A stretch of DNA of 64,000 nucleotides from Brevipalpus yothersi. Taxonomy: Eukaryota; Arthropoda; Arachnida; Trombidiformes; Tenuipalpidae. The position numbers were made by a program, and so were the translations under genes. This document shows, piece after piece, positions 33,423 to 44,770 of this stretch. The notes below the pieces were generated by a model. It ran no database searches. It worked only from the letters and a program-made list of their open reading frames with translations, and was not told where the DNA came from. The stretch is from positions 186,001 through 250,000 of the forward strand of contig QZCP01000279.1 of the NCBI GenBank assembly GCA_003956705.1. The letters are read 5' to 3'. How positions within the stretch are numbered: the stretch's first letter is position 1; every line of letters begins with the position of its first letter.

Positions 33423-33823
33423 GTGTTACTACACAGTTACTGTAAAAAGATTCACAACTATTTCTTATCAGAAGACATTCATTTGTCCAAAGAAAAACAA
33501 CAAATAAGCGGAATCGAGCTGCTGTTAAGAGATGAGTTTTACGGTGAAGATTATCAACTGCTAGAGTCTGAGGAATGGATCAGACAATATTTGGTTAAAG
33601 TAAGAATATCCATGATCATGATCGGAAAGTTAGGAATCTGTATTCTCAACAATTCAAATTCAAGACCACTGAGTGGAAACGTATGAAGCAATTCACTTTG
33701 ATATTGAAGGTCCATTCTTTTACGCTGCCAATTGAACCATTCTCTCGTCAAACCGAGATATATGAGAGCCTGGCACAAACAATCTTGAACAATAATCGAT
33801 CGTTACAAGGAATGAAAAGCTAG
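33423..33823 (+). CDS. possible 3' part of a small unidentified gene
   Basis: Two open segments, 33423-33599 and 33665-33823, join in frame across a 65-base GTAAGA...AAG intron to about 110 residues ending at TAG. The peptide is charged and helical (GIELLLRDEFYGEDYQLLESE, EWKRMKQFTLILKVHSFTLP). No ATG lies in the first segment and no convincing upstream exon was found after the IMP3 stop, so the start is unresolved. It may begin at a splice acceptor (CTACACAG, ending 33438) or may not be a gene. Confidence 0.3.
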
Positions 33824-33881
33824 TTGACCCTCTGCAGGATTTAAATTGTGACTAGAAACACGCTAGAGAATTTCATACAAG

Positions 33882-34800
33882 TCATGCAGCTAAGGAATCA
33901 CTTGAATCTTCTGACCCTTCTGATAAAGATCGAGCTGGAGGTCTTCTTGTTTGTTGAATCTTGGTTTTAGCCATCGATCCTTCTGATTGTTCTTCTACTT
34001 CATCACCACATACGTGCACAACGATTGCCGGCTGGGCATCTGTTGGAGGATGAAGCTCATGTGTGCATCCAGGGGTGAGTTTAGTTAAAGCTGTTATTAA
34101 ATCATAGTTGATTATGGGCTCTCCTTCTTCACGAGGTTCCCATCCAACTGGAGGAGAGGCTGGTGGTGATATTAAAAATTGACGTACAGGTGAAGGTGGT
34201 AAGAGATGGTTGAATTGTGAAGCGTTTTTGTCGTTATCATTCTGGAAAATAATGAAGATTGAGGATTGAGATAGGAAGAGGTCAAATGAAGCTGATGATA
34301 AATCTAAATTTACCTCAATCACCTGGGCGAAGTAGCAATTAATAAATGACTCGCCAAATTTTCTTTGATGACACTCGATACGAGCTTTAGCTGCCGACAA
34401 GGGGCTCGCATAATTCACTCGAGCTCGCTTGAAGCTCTTGAAATACTGGAAACTAACATCGTTTTCGATCACTTTGAATATCTCTTCGAACTTGGCCTGA
34501 TGGAATGTAGAAATAAATGGCATTAAAGGTTATTCTTGACCACTTGAATGTAGAGGAAGAATCAGAGTAAGGAAATTTCCCTTCTCTTTTTGTTCAAGTT
34601 GGCAATCTAAACAAGGAAAAATGGAAAAAATTTACCTTCTCTTCCAAGCATGAGAATATACAATTATCCAGATTGGTCACTATCAACGAACAAGGTAAAT
34701 CTTCGGTAGCTATATCATCAAGCCAAGGTTCCGTTTCATTTTGATCATCCTTTTTGGATGATTGTTCACTAGATTCTGTCATCTGTTCAGCGTCGACCAT
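33882..34800 (-). CDS. RCAN: regulator of calcineurin (calcipressin; Drosophila sarah)
   Basis: Three exons (34800-34636, 34496-34314, 34241-33882) join to 235 residues. An RRM-like fold (SLIVTNLDNCIF ... FEEIFKVIEND ... FKSFKRARVNY) is followed by the family signature FLISPPASPPVGWEP, whose SPPxSPP serines are the usual GSK3/priming-kinase sites. Next comes PAIVVHVCGDE, which corresponds to the PxIxIT-like calcineurin docking segment. The protein binds and modulates the Ca2+/calmodulin phosphatase calcineurin. The C-terminus is a Ser-rich tail. Exon structure (three exons, short introns) and length are ordinary for the family. Confidence 0.94.
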
Positions 34801-35053
34801 TGAAACAAAGTGTTTATGAACGAAAAATTATGGCAAAACAAGTGTATTGGGACCGAAATAAATGGCTGTTCTGGAAGCAGGAAAGAATTTTTCTGCTCCT
34901 GGAGAAATAATTTGATAGCAACCACAGAGGGGAGCTTTATTTATTATTAGGGGTACAACAGCGCAAGCCCTTACTCATTTCTTCACATTCGCAATGAATG
35001 AGTGGATGAGAATGAATGAGCTGCGACATTTTTAAGAGTTGACGATAGAGATA

Positions 35054-38000
35054 CTACATAGGACCCATATTGGGCCTTCGACCACTCCAATTGTGTCTCA
35101 TTACACGACGAGCACCACTAGAGCCACTTGAACCTTTATTGCCACTGGGCGATAAGGTGGGAGATGGTTTACTTGAGGCTCGGTTGTCTCTAGATTCACT
35201 TGAACTTTTAGGAGGTTCAACATCACCGAAAGCAGCTTTAGAAGTGGGAGGTCCATAATTGCTAGGCCCGTATGGACGAGGAACTCGACGACTTCTATTG
35301 TGATAGGTCACGATAGGACGACGAGAATTCTTGTGATGGTCATCTTTGCTTCGGTTAGAGTGTGTTGATGGATTCTGGGTAATCTCAGAGACAGGTCCTC
35401 GTTTCTTGTTTTCCTCATTTACTTCGCTTCCAAAGTTAGTTGCCTCATTTTCTAATCACAAAGGAGTGAAAATATTTCAATTAAGAAACTTATCAAGAAG
35501 GGAGGGAAAAAGAAACTCACTTTCATTGGTAACTTTCTCGGGAGGTCCTCTTAGAGCATCATTAGCAATTTCGATTCTTTCCTTAGGTTTCGAGTCAGAT
35601 TCTTTTAGAGGTCGAGAATTCTCAACAATGGGTTTTTTGGGACGAGCACGATGGTTTTCCATGGAAAAATTCTCTCTCTGATTTTTGTATTCTTTATACT
35701 CTTTAAATTCTTTGAAATCTTTATCTGATCTGATTCTTTCCTCGGATTTTCTGGGTTTGTCAGAAATAATAGGACGAGACTGCTCATGTTTTTTATCTTT
35801 GTCCTTACGGTGTCTAGATCTAGACGAATTGGCCAGCATGTCCTCTGCTGAAAGTTGTGGAACAGGAGCTCGCCAAATGTCTTCACCTTCATTGGGACCA
35901 TTTTTGCTTTTCGACATCGGAAACTGAGATGTTTGAGATGGGCCAGGGGGAGGAGGATTGCTCGAGCGACCAATAGGACGAGGAGCTGAATTTTGCTTCT
36001 TCTGAAACCGAGGTGGAAGGTCTCGTTTTTTGTGGACATTTAGGCTGTCACCACCTGCACCATAGTTGTTTGAGGGTCTTCTATGACCACTGTCGGCCGA
36101 AATCATACTCTGCATGCTAGGGTTCCGAGGAGAGTTGATTCGCTCACTACCGATAGCGTTCAATTGTTGACCTGGAGGTCTTTCAAACTCTCTATTTGAT
36201 TCGGATTCATAAGGGTGTCGTCTCATGTTGGGCTTGTCCAAATTTGGCCCTTGATTTATGCTTGAAGAAGGGCCAGCTGTCAAGCGGTTATCTTTAGAAT
36301 CCATAAGACTTTTGGGAATGTTTTCAACCTCACCAAAAGCAGCTTTCGGAGGGGGTCCATAGTTAGCCGGGCGATAAGGTCGAGTTACGCTTCGATTTGA
36401 ATTCTTGAAATTCATAGATGAGCTTCCCAATTTTCTTCGAGTGTCCTCCTCATGAAGAAGCTGTTGATGAAATTGTGATGAATGCTGCAGTTGAGGTTGG
36501 CTCTGAATAATATCATGGTTAGAAGCCTCATTCATGCTGGCATTCAGAACCTCATTAATTGATCTCAGAGCTTCTTTCGAAGATTTTTCATCCCAACACT
36601 CGCTCGAATGCAGAGATCGATCATCACGAGGGTCTTCAGAACGATTTTCCACCTCTTCATTGGTTGATGAGGACTCTCTTGAGTCTTTAGATCTGATGTC
36701 TCGATTTTCTTTCTCATCATTCGGTAAGGAGCTCTCTCGTGATTCTTTTTCTTCCTTTTCTGCTCTCGCTTTTTCATCGAGTAGTCGAGCTTTCTCGCGC
36801 GCTGCTAAGCGACTAGCCTCGAACTTTTTCTCCTCCTCTTCTCGTCTTTGGCGAGCTCTAGCTACTGCCGCAGTCATCTCATCAGAATGCTGGCGACTTC
36901 GCTGTCTGTGCCAAGCCTCATCCTCATCAATAAGACCATTTTTTGTCTTTGATAAAGGGAAATGTGAGGAAGATGTGAGGCCAGAGGAGGCAGATCCAGA
37001 GGACCGAGAATCAATTGCTGATGATTTGCTCGGATCCATAGATGCAGACCATTGATTCGATCCGAAAATAGGAGGCCGATATTTTGGAGTTTCATTTGGC
37101 TGTAGAAAAAATGAGTAATTAATTAAGAATCGAAAAAAGAAAGAGGAAAGAAGTTTTTAGCTGGATCAACTCAACTAAATGATTTCGATGGCTATCTTCT
37201 TACGTGAACGATAAATCGAATTTGGATAAGAAAGTGACTATACTAGAGGTGCATGAATTAAGAAGGGGACCTTCGATTCTATTCATGAAATCTTTTTTGG
37301 GGAACTTACTCTTGGTCGTTCGACATTTGGGACATTTGGGACATTCGGAACATTGGAGTTATCTCCCACCAGCTCTCGAAGCCTTTTCTCTAGGTCTCCA
37401 GTGGGATGCTCGGAAATACCACTTCGATTCATAGCGTTGCTGGGTGGTGGAGCAGTGGTGCTTACTTTAGGATCAGCATCCTCATCATCACTGAAAACTA
37501 ATTTAGCATTATAGTCTATTTTAGCAGATCCACTTATCCAATCGCCATTGGACTTATTGTCCAAAATTTCGTCAAATCCCCTGAGGTCTTTGTCTGAAAG
37601 AATAGGGACATTCCTCTGCTTGTAAGAATTGCTTCCTTCTTGATGATTTCGACTTGTCATTACGTTAGACTGGTGGTTTCGATTGCTGGAAAGAAAATTG
37701 ACTGAATAATAGATACATTCTTCAGGTATCAAGGGTCTAACTTACCGATGATCGGGTGGAATAAGACCACGAAGAATATTAGTCTGCATCGGATTAAGAG
37801 GGTATCCGGGTGCAATGGAAGAACCAGGATAACCTCCAGCAAAGTTCGGAGCTCCATACATATAAGAAGCTACCATCGGTCGAAATTGAAGATTGGGAGC
37901 ACCCATTGGAGCTCCTCCAACCCCTGGTACCATTCCAGTATTTCTGGGATTGAACATTTGCATGGCCGACGGATTAGGAGAGCCTGAGAAGAAAAGTTTA

Positions 38001-39546
38001 GGTATCGATGAGTGATTCGGAGAAAGAGTGTTGAAGAAGAATCATGAATTCAGGAGATTCCTCTCGTTTTCTAGAGAAATTTTCCTCGAAATTTAATGAG
38101 ATTAAAACTTACCTTTGAAACCAACAGTCGAGGATAAGGTCATTGCGGCGGCCGCTGCTGCTGCTGCTGCTGCTGCTGCCGGATTGGGTTGAGGTGGGCG
38201 AGACGAAGGACTCGGATAATTTCCTAAACCAGGAAATGATTGTACAGATTGCATTTGGGGTCCTGCAATAGGCAGATTCTGTAGAGATACTTGAACATTC
38301 GAGTTGACAACAGAATGAATATGGGAAGGATCCATTAAATTTGGGCTATTGATGCACATAGACTGTCCGTTTACGACGTTGCCACTGCTCACTAGTTGGC
38401 TCACGGGGGTCGATCCTATCATCTCTGTATTTAAACCTAGGTTGGGACCGGTGATGGATGATGAGGGAAGAGAGGATGAAATTCCTATGCCAGGATTGGG
38501 ATTTCCGCCGCCTCCAGAAGCAGTGCCACGGCCCCAGTTTCCTTCGTACTGAGGTCGAAGGCTTAATCCCGGGCCATACGACTCGGTGTTCAACTTTCGC
38601 TCTTTTTCTTTTTCGAAATCTCCACCATCCAATTTTGGGAATTCTTGGGCTGCAAGAAATTTTTGCACAGAAGGTGAATAATCAGTAACATGGCAAAATT
38701 GAATGAATGCAAAACAGATAGCTGAGAATGTGATTTAAACAAACTAACCTAATGCTGTTGAAGCAGGTGATAAAGAAGCAATTGTATGATTTTGCTGCTG
38801 CTGATTTTGTGACCTTGTGTAGGTATCTTTTTCTACATTCGTCTTCTCCACAATCGTTTCGCTGGATGAATCGACTAGAGGACCAGTCGAAGAGGAATTT
38901 GATGAATCCTGAGTCTGCTGCTGAATAATTGATGAAGGAGTATCCGGTGATTTGTCTTTTACCCATCCTTGACCACCACTTGGTACTAAATTAATATTAG
39001 GATTATTTCCACTATTCTCACTTTTTAGACTTGGAAAATTAACAGGCGGGGGAATTCGGCGTATAGCTCCGACTTTACCCAAAGTTTGAAGACCATGTTT
39101 GGGAACAACTGGACAAAGTGACAATAACACATGTTAATGTGATTATGATTCGAAGTGATTCCACACACATTCGCAGACATGAACTAAATCTCACATGAAA
39201 TTGCATACAATATCTACCAATCATCATAAATACATTGAGATACGAATGGAGATGACACACACCTCTATCGGACGGATTGGAGGATAGAAGGTGGAATGGT
39301 TACAAGTATGTGGATTTCAAGATGTAACCAAGTCTCACCCTCTCTTTCTTTCTCTCTTTCTCTTTCTCTCTCATATACAAGCATACACACACAGAGAGAC
39401 ACTTTAACGGCAGAAAGCTTACCTGTTGTTTTGGGATTTTCGAGACTTTTGCCTTTGTAGAGATTATTAATATTCAATGAGCTGTATTTTTGTTTCGATC
39501 CTTTGTCTTTGTCCCCCTTTGAAGCAGTCCCCGACACTGTGGACAT
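35054..39546 (-). CDS. PRRC2: proline-rich coiled-coil protein 2 (BAT2 family, nocte-like)
   Basis: Seven exons (39546-39423, 39108-38749, 38649-38113, 37983-37746, 37685-37310, 37099-35521, 35451-35054) join to 1203 residues, about half the vertebrate length. The N-terminal BAT2 signature is clear: KYSSLNINNLYKGKSLE, KHGLQTLGKVGAIRRIPPP and EFPKLDGGDFEKEKE, followed by SYGPGLSLRPQ. The rest is low complexity: poly-Ala of 13, Gly/Pro/Met-rich segments, an Asn-Val-Pro tandem (NVPNVPNVPNV), a highly charged Arg/Glu coiled coil (ARARQRREEEEKKFEASR) and a Ser/Arg/Pro C-terminus. PRRC2 proteins are cytoplasmic RNA-associated proteins found in stress granules and linked to translation initiation. 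A segment of about 20 residues near the end is repeated (see findings). Confidence 0.88.
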
Positions 39547-40110
39547 GCTGACCACAACAACACATTGAGGCCAACACTATGGTATTGAAGACTTTTTTGT
39601 CACCCACAGTGTGCTGTCACTCACCTTAATTATAATCTAGACACTATTTATTAATAATTATGATTAATTGATGATGGTAAATAAGAGGAAAATGAGAGTC
39701 AGGATGAAAACACAGGCACCAGAAAAAGGGATAGAAGATAAAATGGGAAAATTTAAAGGGGAACAGCTCCAAGCTTTAAGCTTCAAGCATCCGCTACAAG
39801 GCGAAGACACTAGTACTCTACAACTTTGACATGTACTCAACTCTTGTTCCACACAAACAATAGATGACGCTGAAAATACACTCCAGCTGTTAACGCTAGA
39901 GTGAACAGCTTTTAGCGCCCTCACTTTAGTAATCCCTTCTAGCAAAATTAGTTTTAGCTCACTACAGTTGCCACAGCTATCTGTGTGTATGTGTGTGTGT
40001 GTTGTTCAGCATACGAGTGAGAACTGTATTGTATTGTAAGCCCACTCTCTTTCATCATCATCATGCAGTATATACTCCTGTTGCGTCTGTCTTTTTTGGA
40101 GAATTGATTC

Positions 40111-40158
<48 letters not shown>

Positions 40159-40621
40159 CTTTACCAGATCGAAGAGTAAAATGTTCATTCCTTCCAACGA
40201 CATTTGACATGCCGATGGGAGAAAAAGAGAGAAAGAAAGAGAAAGAGAAAGAGAGAGTTGGAGTACATGGCAGACGATTTAGAATCGTTCCAGTCCTCAT
40301 GTCTCACCCACGATATTCATCGATTGGAGTAATTTTTGACTGACGAAAATCATTCGTGAATGAATGTGCATACTAATTTTCATCACTTCTCTCGGATGAG
40401 GGCTTGTTTCATTTATTTTCTGGCCGAGATCCGAGGCAGAGAGAGAGAGAGAGGCTTACTTCTAAATTTACCGTTTAATTGTTCTCCACTTGTCCATGTC
40501 TAGTTATGTGAACAAAAAAATTAACACCATTCTAATTCGATGATCATTTTTGCCTTTGGTGTATCAACTTTTTTCATGTTTCAAAATTTTCTTCCTCTCA
40601 ATTTATTGTGGTGTAATCATA
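39547..40621. other. intergenic region between divergent PRRC2 and LGR1
   Basis: Holds (CT)n at 40111-40155, short GT and GA tracts near 39980-40000 and 40440-40455, and GA-rich sequence at 40220-40255. No supported gene: ORFs across the repeats encode only Ser-Leu or Arg-Glu runs. Confidence 0.5.
40111..40155. repeat. (CT)n microsatellite
   Basis: About 22 CT dinucleotides, about 470 bases upstream of the LGR1 start codon. It may be promoter-proximal, since GA/CT tracts can bind GAGA-type factors in arthropods. Confidence 0.95.
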
Positions 40622-41533
40622 ATGATGTGCATAATATGTGTTAACTATCGTGTACTACTTTTTCTAATGTTTTGTTGTGTTCAAAATTACTGTGATGATG
40701 ATGATGATGATACCGGAAATAATTTGTTGCTGCTGGATACAAAATCTGGGGATAGAATATCCAGAGAAAATGTTTTTCCTGAGAAAAAATTCACGGATGC
40801 TGATTCTATCATCATGAATACTTTTCCACAAGCAACAGATTATTCTAACAGGAAGCTCGTCTTTAATAGTGTTGAGAGATATGAAGGGAAGAAAAAGTTT
40901 ACTCAAAATGATGCTGATAGAATACTGCCAAATGAAGGCAAAAAATTAATCTCTTCATCCCATCAGTCAAAAAGACGCATCTCTCCACAACCAAAAGTCT
41001 CTGATCGCTTGTGAGTAATCATACTTAAATTTTATTGCCAACATCTCATTAATCAACTCATCTTATTTGCCAAATAATTTTTTTTACTCCATCTTCTCCA
41101 CTCTTTTTTTGATATTCTGATCCATCTATTTTCAGAATTATATCAGATCGTCGAGACCTTTCCTCGTGGCCTGATTTACCCGAGACAAATTATAATTTAC
41201 AATATATTTCACTTGATCGAACCAGAATACGGATGATTCCTTCCACTGTATGCTCAAAGTTTCCCAATATAAGAAGTTTGTAAGTACATGTTTCACCAGA
41301 GGCATGGAGAAGAGAGAAAAATGAACAACTTCCTATGTGCTTCCACTACTGTAATTGCCACTAAATCAGCGTAATATTTCTTTTTCACTTTCTCCACAAA
41401 AACTCTTGGTAAACTTCCTTACAAACTTGTCTGAATTCAGAACTGTTAAATCAAGTTTGGTTCAGCAGCTTCCTCGACTGTCAAATTGCACGAAACTCGA
41501 ACTTCTGTAAGTAAATACTTTTATGTATTGATC

Positions 41534-41608
<75 letters not shown>

Positions 41609-41620
41609 NNNNNNNNNNNN

Positions 41621-41669
<49 letters not shown>

Positions 41670-44447
41670 GAAAAAAATTCTAGCTGAGATTTCATATATA
41701 TATATATATATGAAATGACATAATTTTTGTTTTATATTCAATTGTTTTCGGAACATCACTTCGTGACAGAACACATACTACACACATGCGAAAACGGTGG
41801 AAAGCCAATATGAGCCTCACTACAATCCCAGTCATGTACAGTGTATTTTTTTCAATCAATATATTCGAGAGGTTCATTTTATTTTCATCAACTTTGCCTT
41901 TCTCTCTGTCTCAATCACCTTGACACAAACATACACACACACACACACACACACGACTGTCTGTTGCTTTCTCAACTTAATTTAGGCCAAACTAGAGTTT
42001 CCCTAGATTTTTCTCATGCAACCCATAGAAGTGGAGGGCAAAAAGCGATTGATGAACACAAAGAGAAAGGCAAAGTTTTTGTTTTTTGGCTCTTCCTCCT
42101 CTTGTCATGTGATGATATTAGGATGATGGTGATGAAGATGATGGCGATGATGATAATCCGTGCAGTGAACTGATGAACAAAAAATTTTTTTGTTCTTGCT
42201 CTCATTTACAGAGATTTTGGTTACAATGAAATCGCTCGCCTGGAAGAGGGAACTTTTTCCACCCAATCTCGTTTGACTCATCTTATACTCAATCATAATT
42301 TGATCAAAGAAATTTATGATAATAGCTTCCATGGTCTTAATAATCTGGAAATACTCGACCTTTCACACAATCGAATCAAGTATATTCACAGTGAATCTTT
42401 CGCATCACTCACAAAACTTGTAGATCTGTGAGTAAACTTTTTTTTTCTTCACGACATTTTCAAATCTCGAATCTCTCTTATCCAGATTTTCTCTCTCCTC
42501 TCTATTTGGCATTCCACTCGAATACCAATGCTGAATTTGCAATGAGTTCTCTTTCTCTTTCTCTCTCTTTTCATATTTCTTTATTTGAGAATTATGCTTT
42601 TGATTCGTGAATTCTATGCTTTCAAATGAGCTTATATAAATATAAATATACATGTATATGCTCCAAAGTTTACTGACCTTCAGTGAAAAAGGAAAGAATA
42701 ATGAAGATAAAGTAAGAGGAGGAGAGAGAATCTGCTATAGATGATGAGAAGTATATTACTTTTCTGTATATTTTTCCATAAACAGTCTTGTTCATCATAA
42801 CCATTCGACTTTGACATGATAATTACAAATGATGCAGAATGATATTTATATTATACACAACAACAGAAAGATATCAGGAGCAAAGTGGCATCATTGTTAT
42901 CAAATAGTATTATTTTGTATAGCTTGGCCACAGCATAACCGATGTCTTTACATGGACTTCATGAGGATGTTGATCTTTCTCTCTCAATGAAATGATGACC
43001 GAACAATACAAGAAAAAGAATACTAAGAAAGATACACACAAGACACAGTGCTTCAGGCCCAATTGTCTCTGGAGAAAGAGAGAAAGAGAAAGAGAAAGAG
43101 AAAGAGAAAGAGAAAGAGAAAGAGAAAGAGAAAGAGAAAGAGAAAGAGAAAGAGAAAGAGAAAGAGAAAGAGAAAGAGAAAGAGAAAGAGAAAGAGAAAG
43201 AGAAAGAGAAAGAGAGAGAGAGAGAAAATAACTATTGTTCATGATGGAGTTCCGATCTGTTGATGGAATCTAAATGAGCATTTCTTCATCTTGATATAAT
43301 GTGTCCTCATAATTCACATTCAACATCTATCTTTAGCTGGAAACCCCTTTTTTTCTTCTTTGATCTTCCAGTGATTTGGGTGGCAATTCATTTCCTGTAA
43401 TACCCAGTAAAGGACTTTCGAATCTACGTCACATAAAAGCATATGGAAACGTTCATCTTACCCAGTTTCCCGAGCCAGATAAATTTCCCAACATTCAAAC
43501 GTTAGCACTTTCATACGCTTATCATTGTTGCCAATACTTGTCTTATGCTTCTTCCATCGGCTCTGGTGCTGATATTCCTGGTGTTGGGAGTATTGGCCGA
43601 GTTAATGAGAAGCTGAAAGAAGAGATCATCTGGCTTCATAAAGATGAAGTTGATATGGTTATCTGGAATTCAACATGGCCAGACAACGAATCTAATCAGA
43701 AGAAAAAAAATTTTGCCCGGGAATTGAATCGAATACTGCCCACCGCTCAGAGTTATCTTTTGCCATCCTCTTTATCACCAAATTTTTCTCAATACCCGGA
43801 TGAATATAGTGATGATTACAAAACGGAAGCCAACACCGAAACATTTTTCATCAAGCATCCAATCGAATGTCTACCACAACCAAGTAAGTGTACAAACCAC
43901 TCTCACATCACGTTGCCCAGAGTTTTCTTTTCCCTTCTCCTCTTGGTGGTCCCTTGGCGACTCTAAAGTCGAAACATGGTTATCACTTCGATCATCAGGA
44001 AATGATACAAGTACACACATAGGAATTCATTTATCATTGATATTCTCATTTCATGGCACATTTATTTCTCTTTCTTTTTCCACTATCTGTTCACCTCTTT
44101 CATTCGTAACACAGCATCATTATTATTCCTCTTTTATGTTCTCTCTCTCTCTCTAGCCCCTCTTCTTCTATCTTCTCATCTTGAAGCTTGCTTGTAATAT
44201 TCTAGACGAAGAATCATCCATCAGTTACATGCAACTTGTGAGCTTCTGTGTTTAGAAGCTTTTTCTCTCCCTCTCCCTCTTTGCTCTGTGAAAGATCGTT
44301 GACATTCCAGCTTTCTCACACTCGATTTGGTGTGGACATGTCTAATACTCACAATCATTGTATCATTACCATCTTCTTCTTTCCACACCACCATGTCCAC
44401 AAGCTTATGACCACTGATAGTTATTCCGCTCGCGTTACATATGACAT

Positions 44448-44531
<84 letters not shown>

Positions 44532-44731
44532 GATGTAGAGGAGCCAAAGAGTTTTCATGATGGTGCCTACTGATGATGATGATGGTCATCCTCCACTAGT
44601 TTGCCTGTACATGTTATCCTTTTATTCTATCTCTTCTCTGCTTCTTCTTCTTCTCCATAAGAAAATACTCCTTTTTGTGAGCACATTTTATACTCGAATT
44701 CACTAAAGGCCTGCCTGTCATCATTCAGCAA

Positions 44732-44770
<39 letters not shown>

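Noticed and set aside
33554..33778. Minus-strand ORF of 74 codons
   Set aside because: It is the mirror of the plus-strand two-exon candidate at 33423-33823, which has better splice support.
42910..43263. ORFs of Arg-Glu, Arg-Lys or Ser-Leu repeats
   Set aside because: Translations of the AAAGAG and GA arrays inside LGR1 intron 4. The same applies to ORFs at 40006-40343, 41462-41774 and 44221-44589.
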